Shown here: one piece after another, positions 52,550-63,329 of the stretch
How the letters are laid out: the number at the start of each line of letters is the position of its first letter
Position numbering within the stretch: the first letter of the stretch is position 1
Assembly: GCA_030144725.1 (NCBI GenBank)
Contig: JASKMD010000016.1
Span: 2,969,567 to 3,033,566, forward strand
Source of the DNA: Haematococcus lacustris
Lineage: Eukaryota; Chlorophyta; Chlorophyceae; Chlamydomonadales; Haematococcaceae
Direction: 5' to 3'
Length of the DNA stretch: 64,000 nucleotides
The notes under the pieces: generated by a model
Told to the model about the DNA's origin: nothing
The model's input: the letters and a program-made list of their open reading frames with translations, nothing else
The model's database searches: none
Program-made: the position numbers and the translations under genes

Positions 52550-54040
52550 TTGGCTTAGAGAGGAGCGCGGTTTAGCCTGCTGTCCGCATTACTTGCAGTT
52601 GGGTGAAGAAGACTCGTGGTGGCACGCGCCAGGTGCACGCCCCCACGCACCAAACCTGTGTGCCTCGAACCTCACCACACAACAGCAACACGCTCCGTGC
52701 ACGCGCGCACCTTACCTTGCCACACAACAGCAACACGCTCCGTGCACGCACGCCAGGCCTTGCGATCCCGGCCTGCCCGCCTACACCTCCAGCCACCGCC
52801 ACCGCCCTGGAGTTACCACAACCCACTGCCACCTGCTCATCTCCCTGCGCCGACCTAGCGTAATGTATGCACACTGCCAGGACAGGGCGATCCCCCGGAT
52901 GCTAAGTTTGCAAAGGCCTCGTTAGGGGCTGGCTGATCCATTGCTGACCGTGGAATGGGCCAGTAGGTGAGTGAAGGTTCAACCGGAGTGCAGTCTGAGG
53001 GAAACTGGGGACTGGGGTCTGGGGAAACAGGGGGGCAAGTGACTAATAGGGCAGGATCTGATATGTTCCTTCAGCTGCCGACAGCCCAGTTTACAACACA
53101 GGTATCTCAGTAACCATCCAAGCTCTAAGTTACCTTTGCAGCCGATGCTTCCCCCAACCCCTGCAGCTCTTGCTGCCATTGCCCCTCGTCCCAACTGTAG
53201 CCTGCACTCCAACCCTCCTCCCAAGCCCTCACCTCCAACCAAACCTGTGGTACCTGTGGCAAGGCACCAGGTAGGGACAGATTGCATCAGCAGCAAAGAG
53301 CAGTAGTGGAGGCCAGGGGCCAACACTGCAAGGCACCCATATGGCAGCCTCATGTGACACTACCATTATTGTGTATTGTGTCATGCCTTATGCCCACTGT
53401 GTACCTCACACTACGCTGAACTGTGTATGTTGTGTCATGCCTCACGCCTTGTGTACCTCACAGCTCTGACATGTCCTGCCACTGTTGGCCACCCGGGCCT
53501 GCAGCCTGCACTGACATGTGGAACAGAAGCTGCTTAACAGTGCCGGAGTTGAGCATGCGGGCAACGCATGCGGGCGACACACATACACCTGGGCACATGG
53601 GAGGGATATTGGCGCAGTCTCACTGGGCAGTTCAGGTGTTCTAGGTCAGGTGCGCCTATGTCCTTTTTCAGCCTGCCCAGCCATCGCTGGTGCTGTGTCG
53701 AACAGAAGCTGCTTAACGGTGCCTGAGTTGGGCATGCGGACATCATGGCCGAGCCATGTAGGTGGTGCTTTGCCATAGTGCTTGGGCACACCTGTTGCTA
53801 TGTGCACTCGCATAACTAGCAATGATTGCCGCATCAGGACACGTGTGAATGCATGATGGGCAAATGGTGTTAAAGACATCTAGGTGCTGTGTCCATTGCT
53901 GATGTGGGTACTGAACTTGGTCTGCCGATGCTTCATGTGCCCCGGGTTGCAGCTTGGTGCAATGCAGCAGCAAGCCAAGTAGGAAGAGTGGCCTAAAGGA
54001 TGACGACTACTTGGTGTAAGTTCAACATCATCTTCAAGCG
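52550..54040. other. Interval with short duplications, no recognised gene
   Basis: Upstream of the ferredoxin-like gene, so its promoter should be here. A 45-bp tandem duplication carries CAACAGCAACACGCTCCGTG (52682 and 52727). GAACAGAAGCTGCTTAACRG with flanks occurs at 53520 and 53701. ACACATACACCTGG with following bases (53579) also occurs in a MutY intron at 49549. No credible coding frame is seen. Confidence 0.5.
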
Positions 54041-54041
54041 T

Positions 54042-54150
54042 TCACCGTTCTTGAAGCGGGTGCTGGGAAACATCAGTGTGGGCCAGGGCGTGCAGATTGC
54101 TGCCGGCAGCCTGGTCCTGAAGCCGGTGCCGGAGTTCACGCTGGTGGCAG
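54042..54150 (+). pseudogene. Isolated exon-like fragment of a serine O-acetyltransferase-type hexapeptide protein
   Basis: The plus frame reads RVLGNISVGQGVQIAAGSL then VLKPVPEFTLVAG, followed by a possible donor (GCAG|GTTCTT at about 54150). GNI-x-VG-x(2)-x-x-IAAGS-VLKPVP is the characteristic last turn of the left-handed beta-helix in serine O-acetyltransferases. The preceding hexapeptide repeats and the C-terminus were not found nearby on the plus strand, so this is either a relic or one exon of a gene I could not assemble. Confidence 0.45.
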
Positions 54151-55047
54151 GTTCTTGAAGTTCTTGAAGGAATAACTTGCGTCGCGCGTTGGGAATGAAC
54201 ATGAAGACTCTTCATGCATTTACCCCTACACCGTAGTTTGACCCCGACAATGAAGCACTTGCAGGCTACCTCACGAGGGAGGGTGGCCCAGCAGCAACAT
54301 GATTGACAAGCGTCTGCAGGTTCATCACCCAGTTGCATAGGATGGGTGCTCGAGAACGGACACAATACATTCATCACAACAGACATCGGGGGACATGACA
54401 ATGAAGACAAGCAAAGAGCTAGCTAGGTGTGGACTGTCCAGCACAATCATGGTGACTCGCATGCAAGTTTGCCCTTTGGAGCCCATGTGCACCTTTCTTT
54501 GTGCACCTAGCTCTAACGTGCATCACAGAAAGTCCCAATCTCCTAGAGGGGGGGGCGGCCAAGCAGCCTAATGGCTGACGGCCCTAATGTAACGATGCCA
54601 TCTTCTGCTGTAAAGTGGCGACTGTTTAACGGGTTCCGCTATCTTCCTCTTGTTATTTGAAGTAGCAAGGGCAGGCGACGCAATGGCCTATCGCAATGTG
54701 AGTCGCAGTCACCGAGCAAAAGCAGCCCTCCATGTGGCCACACGACCGGGTGAGCTGTGTGGTTGCTGGAAGTGGCCGCAGCTACCTGAAGAAGGTGCGT
54801 TCCCATGTTCCCACATCCCCAGGCTGCCTGCCGTTCAGTGCTTCTGTCTAGTTGAAGATGAGACTTTTCTGGGCACCCACATTCAACTGTCTAGCTGGAC
54901 CCGTGTGTGTGCACCTGGATACCTAATGCTTAATCATGTGACAAGGCTACCTGCCATTGAGACCCACATCCCAAGCTTGCTTCTCCCGAGTGTGTGTGAT
55001 CTGCCCTGGTCCTATCAGCCCCCTGGAGATGTCCGGCAAGCAGCCTA
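54151..55047. other. No recognised gene
   Basis: A plus frame from about 54650 to 55312 is open but overlaps the last exon of the ciliary gene on the other strand and has no family match. GTCTAGCTGGACCCRTGTGT (54891) recurs at about 57323 in an intron of the ciliary gene. The 3' end of the ciliary gene's mRNA must lie in the right part. Confidence 0.45.
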
Positions 55048-58000
55048 TCAGATCAAGACCTTCAGGGTGTCCTTCTTGGTCAAATGCAGCTGGATGGGCA
55101 CGATGGTCTTGCCCTGCGCCTTGTACTCCTTCATCACCTCGTCGGCATACTCATGGAAGATCTGGTCCTGCGCAGGCATTGCACACACAAGGTCCTGGGG
55201 TCAGGCCCAGGGGTCGGAGGGGTGTGAGCCTTGTAACAGGGCAGCCGGGCACGGGCTGACCAGGGGGCAAGGGGTTATTGGGGCAAGGACAGGGTGTCAT
55301 GGGGGCAGGTGAAGGGTGTCAGGGAGCAGACTCCAACGACTCTGGAGACTTTGGCATGTGGAATATTAAGGGTCATGGGGGCAGGGGGTCATGGGGGTAG
55401 GTGAAGGGTGTCATGGGGGCAGCTTCTAGAGACTCTGGAGACTTTGGCATCTCAAGGGTCATGGGGGCAGGGGAAAGGTGTCTGGGAGCAGAGTCTGGTG
55501 ACGACCCCACCCCAGGCCTGTCATGACCCGCCCCACCTGCTCCTGTAATGCTGCCTGGATCTGTGCCGCATCCTGTAGCTCCTCGTGCTTTTGGGCGCCC
55601 TTGCGCTTCTCACGCAGCGCAGTCTGGTGCAGCTGGTAGCCCTGCGGCAGGCAGGCAGGAGGGGTAGTGGCAGCGAGACGAAGCTTGCTTTGTCGATGGA
55701 GAGGGAGGGGGCAAGGTAGGGGTGGAGGGGCAGGATATGGTGCTTGCTGTCATAGTGCTTTGTTTTGCTGGTGTCCATGTTTTGTGTGGTGCTGATGGAG
55801 TGACCTGCAGGGCAAGGCAGGCTACTACCAAATGGCTTCCCGGCACTGTCATGCTGCCAAGGGAAATAGGTTAGGGTTTGGGTTGACCCGACCCTGACCC
55901 TGTAACTGTAATCACAGCCACACTGCCATGCTGCTGCTGCCCACTAGCGTTTTTTTCTATAGCCCACCCTCTCCTCTGGCTGGCATCATTCTGATGGTAA
56001 ACCCTCCCTCCTCCTCCTCCCCTACCTGCAGCTTCTTGGCAGCTTCCAGCGCGGCCCGGCGCTCTGCTTCCTCCTCTGCCTTGAGCTCCTTCACCCTGTG
56101 GCTCCATGAGGCAGCAAACGCCTGCTCGTCCGCCCTCTCACTGGCCTTGGCCTCCGCCTGCAGCACGGCAGCAGCTGCAGTAAGGCCAGATGCTTGCTGA
56201 CCCCCTGTCACTGCTGCTGTCCCTCTATGTCTTTGGGGGTGGGAAGGGTGAGGGTGGAGGGTCTGGGTCTTGCACAAAATAGAGCTTGCTGATCTGCTGA
56301 TGACAACTGCAGTGGCTGATGCCTCACATGGTGCAGAAAACCACCATGCACACCTCGATTACATGGACATTGACCTAGGCATTGGCACTAGGATACCTGG
56401 AAGGAGCAGCTGCTACCCCTGCCGTTGTCTGCCCTGCACCTTCCCCACACGCTTGGCTGCTCGGTTTACATTTCTGCCCAGGCAATGAGCTTAAGAGAAA
56501 AACAGACAGACATTGAAGAGGGCCATGATGAGTGTTGAAGTGCATTTGGAAACGAAGACGGGCAGAGTACTCGTATCTTTCATGATTGCGTTGTTCTCAA
56601 ATTCCCAAACTCAATACTACAAACAGACATGTAAGAGTGGCACGATAAGTGTTGAAGTGCACGCCAGGGCAGTGTACTTGTATCTTTATCTCACATCCAT
56701 ATCGTACTCTGACCTCTCAAGTCAGGTGTCAGCCCACCTTGATCTGCAGCTGCAGCTGGTTGCTGCGGTCGATGGCCGCCTGCTGGTCTTTGATGCGCTG
56801 CCTGCGTGCCGCCTCCTCGCGGGCTGCCTTGTGCTCCGCGGCCTCAATGTCGCGCTTCAGCCGCACCTCCTCCTGGGAGGGGGTCAATGCCGCAGCCATG
56901 ATGAGCAGGACACAGCTGGGCAGGGTCCAGCCCACCTTGCAAGCAAGCTAGTAAGCTGCCCTGGCATATCATGCGTTGTCAAGCAGGCTGGGCAGGGTGC
57001 AGCCCCTGTTGAGTGAGGCTGGGCTGGGTGCAGCCCCTGCTGAGCGGAGCAGAACTGGGCAGGGGCTCAGGAGCAGGAGATGCAGAGGTCCTCAGCATGA
57101 ACCCCAGCCCTGCTCGCCCCTTACCCAAGGCTAGGCCAGACCTTAGCCACAGGCCTGGGTTGGCTCAGGTGGCTAGCGTCTCATCCGTGTGGTGGCCCTA
57201 GGGCTTTGGACCATGAACTGAGTGACCTTGGAACTGAGTGGCCAGGGTGGGCGACCTTGGTGAGGGTCAACTGTCACTGGCCAGCTTTCAATAGTTTGTA
57301 CCTGGGACTGACCCAGACACTGTCTAGCTGGACCCATGTGTGTGCATGCCATACCTAATGCTTCTAGCATGGCCCATACTACTCACTGCTGGCAAGGCCA
57401 AGAGCCTGCACTGCTGCCTGGGCTGGCGGACCCATTGGCTGCCTGTGCAGTGGGCAATGCTGCTATGTCTCCTTTGCCAACCATCACATTCTCGCGTATG
57501 GCTGCATGCTTCAGCTGCCTGACTTAGCTGCCTGGCCTGCCTGGACTGTGTGGGTGGTACCTTGATGGATGCGTCAGTGAAGGCCTTGGCCATGGTGTCC
57601 GCAACAGCCTTGCGCTCTGCCTCCTTGGCTGCACGCCGCTGAGCCTCCTTGGCCTCCCGCTCAGCCTGAGTGGTCACGGGGCCAGGGGGGACACAGGTCA
57701 GGGGTGTGTCAGGACCAGGGGCGTGTCGGGGCCAGGGTCGTCTCAGGACCAGGGCCGTGTCAGGGCCGTGTCAAGATCAGCAAGGCGGGCAGGCCAGGGT
57801 CACAGGGTTGTGGGCAAAGGGCTAGGGGCGCCAGGAGTGCGGGTGTGGGACCACATGCCAGGGCCAGGGCTTAGCTTCAGCAGCAAAGCAGCAGCTCCTC
57901 ACGCAAATACATCTCTTGCAGGGCATTGGCCTGCGGGGCTGTCTCTATCTATCCATCTAAGGACACCCTTGACATGGGTGATGCACCCTGCTGCAGCCCC

Positions 58001-60863
58001 TCCTGACCTGCAGCTCCGCCTTCTTGCGTGAGTATGCCTCAATGGCCGCCTCCTGCTGCACCTCCCGTGACTTCTCGTGCTGCTTGAAAGTCTGCGCCAT
58101 ACCGGACAGCCAGTGCAGCCAGGCTCAGGGCCCAGTGGCTGCCGCAGCACTAGCAGGCCATCATCAGGCAGGGCCACCTCGCAAGGGTGTCACTAAGGAC
58201 TTCAAGGAGTCCAGTAAATACTTCAGGGGCTGCAGTGAGATACTTAGAAGGGGCGATGCCACTAGGAGGCTCAGGCCCTGCAGTTCCCCCTGTTCTGGTC
58301 CTGCTACCTGGCTAGAGGCAGTGTGACCTAGGCCAGTGTGACCTAGGCCAGTGTGGCAGCACACACAGGGCATGTGAGACACCTCCCTGCCACACTATGA
58401 GCAAGGTGGCTGGCCAGCGCCCGGCATAGCACCCAAAGAGCAGCATGCAGGGCAAACAGGGACTGAGCATCCGACAAGGGTCTAGGGTGAGGTTTAGGGT
58501 TGCCCCTAACCCAGAGAGAGACTGAGTATCCGGCAAGGCAAGGCATATCATCACCCCACCCACACCCTAACACCTTCACCCTATGCCCCGTATGCCAACA
58601 CCCCACGTTCACCAAGCCAGGAGACGACCTTACCTTCAGCGCCTCATTCGCTGCCATGGTCTCAGCATTCAGCCGTCGTCCAGAGGCCAGCCGGGCCGCT
58701 TGCTTGGCCGCCAGTTCCTCCGCTTCCTGCACACACTCAAGAGGGGTGCAGCAAGGCAGTGATGCGGTGGGAGTGGGCTGGGAGGGGCCGGTGAGAAGTG
58801 GTGGGAAGTGGTGGTGGTGTGCGCTTGTGAATGCACTCTGACAATGACGGATGGGAGGAGACGAGGCATGGGTGACATTGAGCCGGAGGGTAGAGCCACG
58901 CCTGGACCACCACTGTCAGGTGTGGACCTTAAATGTGAGCATGCGCTGGGAGAGGTGGGCCTAAGGGGCTGCGTTGTGCAGTGCTGGAGTACATTGTTGT
59001 GCTGGGCTCAGAATGGACTGGGAGGTGGTGTACTGGGTAAAGGGGGGCTGCTGAGGCGGTGTGCGGCCTGGCCTGGGCAGCATCCTGCTGGTGAAGCCCA
59101 GACCCACAGGCCTCCTGACCCTGGTGGCTGAGGGCAGGTGACCAGGGTTGGAGCCAGAGTCAAGTGAAGGAAACAGTTGGGCAACACCCAGGTCAGCACA
59201 CAGGGTCTCTGGGACTTCCAGCTGGAGGCTGGTGACTGCTGCACCTGTGTGTGGGAGTCTGCTGGTAAGTGCTGGAGGGCAGCTCTCGCCCCACTGAAGC
59301 TGCCTCACAGACCCAGGGCCATACTCCTGCTGCTCGACTCAGCTGCAGGCTGCCTTTGCTCGTGGGGGTCTGAGCTGGGCCCCAGGCGTGTTTGCAGCTG
59401 TTGGGGCTATTGGCAGCTAGGGCTTGTGACAAGGCGTGCAGGCATCGCCCAGTGTAGTGGGGTCTGAGCCACCTAGACCGGGGACTGGCATCTGAGTGCA
59501 GCCAGTAGAGCGGCCCATTGGAAGGCCAATGTTAGCATGCATGCCTTGGTGGGCCTGTTCAACGCCCGCCTTGACACCTCCTGACACTGAGCTGGAGTTT
59601 GTGGAGCAGCTGAAGCTGGCTTGGCAGAGGTCTGGGTCCAAAGTTAGGCTGCACCTGCTGTTCCTGCTCCTCCTGCGTCCAGCCCTACACCCAGGTCACA
59701 CCTGCTGAGCACGCTGGCGTAGCAGCTCGCCTTCACGCTTGTTCTCTGCACGCTCCGCAAGTATGCGGGTCTGCAGTGTGCAGCAGCAGCACCGGTAAAC
59801 CCACGCCTCAGGCTGACCTGCGTTTCCTACATCACTAATGTGCCCATCGCCCCATCTGACAGCATGCTGCCTACAATGTCTCTGTTGTGTACCGATTGCA
59901 AGCCGACTGCCAAGCGTATTGCAATTAGGCCGCCGTTTCTGATACAAGAAGCTTCAGGTTATTGACCCATGACCTGTAGGAGTGCCCATGCTCTGGGACT
60001 AACCTTCATGTCCTCCAGCTGCTGTGTTTGTACTGCTTTCTGCTCCAGTGCTTTCTGCTTCATGGCCTCGTACCTGGCCAGCTCAGCTGCCTCAGCAATC
60101 TGCAAGAAAGGGCCGCTGGGTGTCATAGGCTGGATGTAGTAGGCTGGGTCCTTGGCAGACTAAACACCGCAGAGCCCTGTAAGCCCCACCTCCAGTGCCT
60201 GCCGCTGCTGCTCAACAAAGGCTGCCTCCTGAGCCTTGTTCAGAACTGCTATCTGTTTCTTGAATCCAATGAGTGACTCATTCTCCTTAATGGCATCGCA
60301 TAGCAGCATCTTGCCATGCAATGCCTTGACCTTGTCTGTTGTGTCAAACAATATCTTGTTTGCCCGTTCTATCTGTATTCTGCGCTGCTCAGCACGCATC
60401 TCTGCCTCGGCCTGGTCTGCCTGCGGACATGCAATTGCATGCAATCAGGGTTTGCAGTGGTAGCATTGCCAATCTATCCAGGCTACTAAGAGCTAGCACA
60501 CCTCAATGCGCTCGGCCTCCTCCGCTGCCAACCTCTCAACACGAGCACGTTCTTTCCGTGCACGGGCAGCCTACACAGGGAAAGATAAGAATTACTAGGC
60601 TACTACCAGCCATGCTCACTCAGCGATTGCCAGTTACCTGCAGCGTGTTAGGCCATTGCGCAGCTCGCTCATCGCTGAGCTGCTTGAGACGCCTGCGCTC
60701 CTCGGCTTGGTTGTCCTGTTGGTCTGTCGCAACCTGCAAGCCAGAGAGTGCGGTGAAATGTCCACTCACAATTGCTGCAGAGCTCAAGCAAGTATAAGCA
60801 AACCTTGGCTCTTATCGTGTCAAGCTGCGACTTGCTGATGTATCCAAACTGCTGCGAGGACAT
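55048..60863 (-). CDS. Ciliary coiled-coil protein, TPH-type (CFAP210/CFAP45-like), 13 exons
   Basis: Exons (minus): 60863-60804, 60733-60638, 60570-60502, 60420-60190, 60099-60004, 59770-59702, 58726-58634, 58091-58008, 57665-57561, 56872-56738, 56157-56026, 55641-55537 and 55167-55048; 464 residues. Every exon is a whole number of codons, so all 12 introns are phase 0. From GYISKSQLDTIRAK on, the protein is almost continuous charged coiled coil, e.g. RRIQIERANKILFDTTDKVK, ALHGKMLLCDAIKENESLIG, ERAENKREGELLRQRAQQ and RQRIKDQQAAIDRSNQ, ending DQIFHEYADEVMKEYKAQG. This matches trichohyalin/plectin-homology (TPH) proteins lining ciliary doublet microtubules, with CFAP210 (CCDC173) the nearest pattern, CFAP45 second. 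A structural axonemal role is inferred. Exact orthology needs a search. Confidence 0.82.
55280..55500 (+). repeat. Imperfect tandem repeat of about 110 bp
   Basis: GACTCTGGAGACTTTGGCAT with flanking GGTCAT(GGGGGCA) units occurs twice (55336 and 55432), with further partial units on both sides. It lies in the last intron of the ciliary gene. Confidence 0.85.
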
Positions 60864-61107
60864 TTCTGGGTACCGTTATCTCGCCACGTTTGTGGCTTAC
60901 TGCAGCTGGTTGGGTCAGGTGTGTGCGTACTGGGTAAGATAAGACTAGCGGAAGCGGGAAGTTGGTTGAGTAGGTTAGGGCTGGGTGTTGAGTTTTATCT
61001 GCCACCGTGCCAAGTATCCTGGATTCAGGACGTAGTACCAGTCCTTACCAGCTGTGGACAATTGTGGGGGGTTACCAAGATGGCAGTTAGACTGCTGCTT
61101 TGCCTAT

Positions 61108-61204
61108 CCATGAAGGCCATCCGTGCTCCATGAAGGCCATCCTTGCACCATCCGTGCTCCATGAAGGCCATCCGTGCTCCATGAAGGCCATCCGTGCTCC
61201 AGTG
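61108..61204 (+). repeat. Tandem repeat CCATGAAGGCCATCCGTGCT
   Basis: Four to five copies of a 21-bp unit (one variant CCTTGCACCATCCGTGCT), about 250-340 bases upstream of the ciliary gene's start codon. It could be promoter-proximal. Confidence 0.93.
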
Positions 61205-61329
61205 CTTCATGTTGTGAAGCCTCGTTCTTGGCCAAGTCAAAGTTCTACCTCGGCCTTCTCCAAGGAAGAGCCGCTGGGTATTGTAGGTTGAATGTGATAG
61301 GTTGGGTGTTGGGGACTGCTACTCAGGAT

Positions 61330-61672
61330 GTCCCAACATGGGGTTGGTAATCTTCATGCAAGTACTCTCTCAATACTGCACCGTTTTCATTAGCGTTTAT
61401 CGCATTGGCAGCTGCGAATTACTGCGCGTCTCTTGGCAAGCGGCGCGTTACCTCTTGCGAGTAAGGCCATGCCGGCGCAAGCGATCGCGGACACACCTCA
61501 ACTGCTCACAATCGATTGTTCTAGTGGTGAGTAGCGGCACCAATGACTGAGCTGAGCCTGCTATCGAGCAGGAAGTACAATCAATGTTCAGCCCGCCAGG
61601 CTTGCTCGACGAGCCTTTCATTGGTGCAGGCGGCGTCGGAAGACCGTCGTGGGGCAAGTTACTGAGCGACAT
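61330..61672 (-). CDS. Small gene-like element, 74-codon first frame, member of a dispersed family
   Basis: The minus frame from an ATG at 61672 reads MSLSNLPHDGLPTPPAPMKG, then LNIDCTSCSIAGSAQSLVPL and TTRTIDCEQLRCVRDRLRRH, to a TAA at 61448. A donor-like AG|GTAACG precedes the stop, and about 75 bases on another frame reads EYLHEDYQPHVGTS with a stop at about 61329, so two exons are possible. The 20.9-21.1 kb element matches at protein level in the first part and at nucleotide level to its end, and 50.9 kb repeats the last part. No family is recognised. Confidence 0.4.
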
Positions 61673-61914
61673 TGCAACAAACGCGGAGAATGTGCGTCTC
61701 TCTCTCGCCAGTCACACAGAAAAGCGACCCCCTTCCACAAACTGGCATGTTGTGAGCTGACCACACTGAATATCTAGATTGTGGCTCTGTAACTTTGTTC
61801 CTAACTCAACAACACAGCTGTTGGAGAAGAAAGCACGTCATTTCATTGAGTAAGCTTGTGGGAACATACATTGGCGTAACCTAACTTTGCCTTGCAGTGC
61901 TGACTAGCCCAACC

Positions 61915-62310
61915 GGACCACCCCCTGGCAACCCCACCCCCTTCCAGCCCCAGCCCCACCCCCTCCCACCCCCTCCCACCCCCTCCCAGCCCCAGCCCCG
62001 CCCTCATACCCCCTCCCTCCCCCAGCCCCGCCCTCCCACCCCCTCCCACCCCCTTCCAGCCCCAGCCCCGCCCTCCCACCCCCTCCCACCCCCAACCCCA
62101 CCCCTCCCACCCCCTCCCACCCCCTCCCACCTCCCACCTCCCACCTCCCACCCCCTCCCACCCCCTCCCAGCCCCAGCCCCACCCCCTCCCACCCCCTCC
62201 CACCCCCTCCCACCCCCAGCCCCGCCCTCCCACCCACTCTCAACCCCAGCCCGCCCTCCCACCCCATACAACACCCTCCCAGCCCCAAGCCCACCCTCCC
62301 ACCCCTTGTA
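61915..62310 (+). repeat. C-rich minisatellite (CCCACCCCCTCC-type)
   Basis: About 390 bases of CCCACCCCCT/CCCAGCCCCAGCCCCGCCCT units in higher-order arrangement. No coding sense is likely. Confidence 0.95.
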
Positions 62311-62328
62311 CATCCTAGACCAATTACT

Positions 62329-62568
62329 GCCCTGGGCTGCCCACCCCTCCTGCTGCCCCCCCCTGGCAGCAGCTGGCAGCTGGTGCTGGTGCCGCCCCTG
62401 GGCTGCCCACCCCTCCTGCAGCCCCCCCCTGGCAGCAGGTGGCAGCTGGTGCTAGTGCCTCCCTATCCCCTCCATCTGAGCAGCAGGGGGCCAAAGCGGA
62501 GCTGGACACGAGCTCGACACGCAAGCAACGGGCAGGCGGGAGGGATCGGACCCAACATGTCGAGCAAG
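62329..62568 (+). CDS. Possible exon containing a 66-bp tandem duplication
   Basis: A 66-bp unit is duplicated (62329-62394 and 62395-62460). The frame that continues sensibly reads LPTPPAAPPWQQLAAGAGAA, the same unit again, then SLSPPSEQQGAKAELDTSST and RDRTQHVEQ up to a donor-like AAG|GTAAC at 62568. The start of the exon is unclear because it runs into the C-rich minisatellite. No family is recognised, and the rest of the gene was not found. Confidence 0.35.
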
Positions 62569-62721
62569 GTAACATAGCAATGGCTACACACCTTGTGATG
62601 CATTACAGAGTGGCCAGGCCAACAGTACTGCTCACGAAGGGGTCAAGCATCGCAGCAGCCTTGCATGTTTCCGAGCATGGGTGGAGGGGCGTCTTTACAT
62701 CGGTTTGGCGTGCCATGTGAA

Positions 62722-63321
62722 TCATTTTGACTGCGGCGATTGTTCCTCACTGTGTGCAGGTGCTCCTGGGCCACGTCGGTCGCGGCGGTCTCTCGCGACG
62801 AGGCCCGCATGAGCAAAACTGGCATGAGTTTGAATGTCAAGATTTGAGCCGCCATAGCACTCAGCACAGTGCACAGTATTTAATGATACAAGCTGCACCG
62901 CATAGCTGGCGGAGTCCTCTATCCAGTGATGAGCTAAACATAAATAGAATCCACGTGGCTGAGACGCGGCGTCGTTTTGATTACCAGGGGTCGGTTTCCT
63001 GCCATTTTCTGTTAGTTGGGGTCGGCTGACTGCCACATGCCACATGCCATATGCCGGAGAGGGTAAGGACGGGGGTCCTGACTCGGGCACCTCTAGTTTA
63101 TCTAGCTCCCCCTCTAATAGAGGCTCTATGCCTGGATCAATTGGATAACGCCACCGTATGGACCCCACGTTGGCCAGCCCGGACGCAGACCTAACTGCCC
63201 CGACATGCCTTGCCTTGCCCGCTGTGACCAGTTCGCTAAGAGACGTTCGGCTATGTCTAGTGGGAACCACGGTAAATACATCGCAAGCAGCTCGAACTGT
63301 CTCATAACAGCCTCGTGCATC
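62722..63321 (-). CDS. Unrecognised exon(s) of a minus-strand gene
   Basis: After an acceptor-like CGCCAG at 63322-63327 the minus strand reads DARGCYETVRAACDVFTVVP, TRHSRTSLSELVTAGKARHV, GSIRWRYPIDPGIEPLLEGE, LDKLEVPESGPPSLPSPAYG and stays open to a TGA at 62722. The first 100 codons have mixed, protein-like composition; the later part (after about 62990) is weaker and may be intron. A second frame across 63310-63200 (RMHEAVMRQFELLAMYLPW) competes. The 5' exons were not identified. No family is recognised. Confidence 0.4.
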   Translation of the reverse strand, partial: DARGCYETVRAACDVFTVVPTRHSRTSLSELVTAGKARHVGAVRSASGLANVGSIRWRYPIDPGIEPLLEGELDKLEVPESGPPSLPSPAYGMWHVAVSRPQLTENGRKPTPGNQNDAASQPRGFYLCLAHHWIEDSASYAVQLVSLNTVHCAECYGGSNLDIQTHASFAHAGLVARDRRDRRGPGAPAHSEEQSPQSK

Positions 63322-63329
63322 CTGGCGGG

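Noticed and set aside
54650..55312. 220-codon plus frame
   Set aside because: Its right half is antisense to the last exon of the ciliary gene, and no start or family supports it.
61843..62313. Gly/Trp-rich minus frames and Pro-rich plus frames
   Set aside because: They read the C-rich minisatellite and have no independent support.
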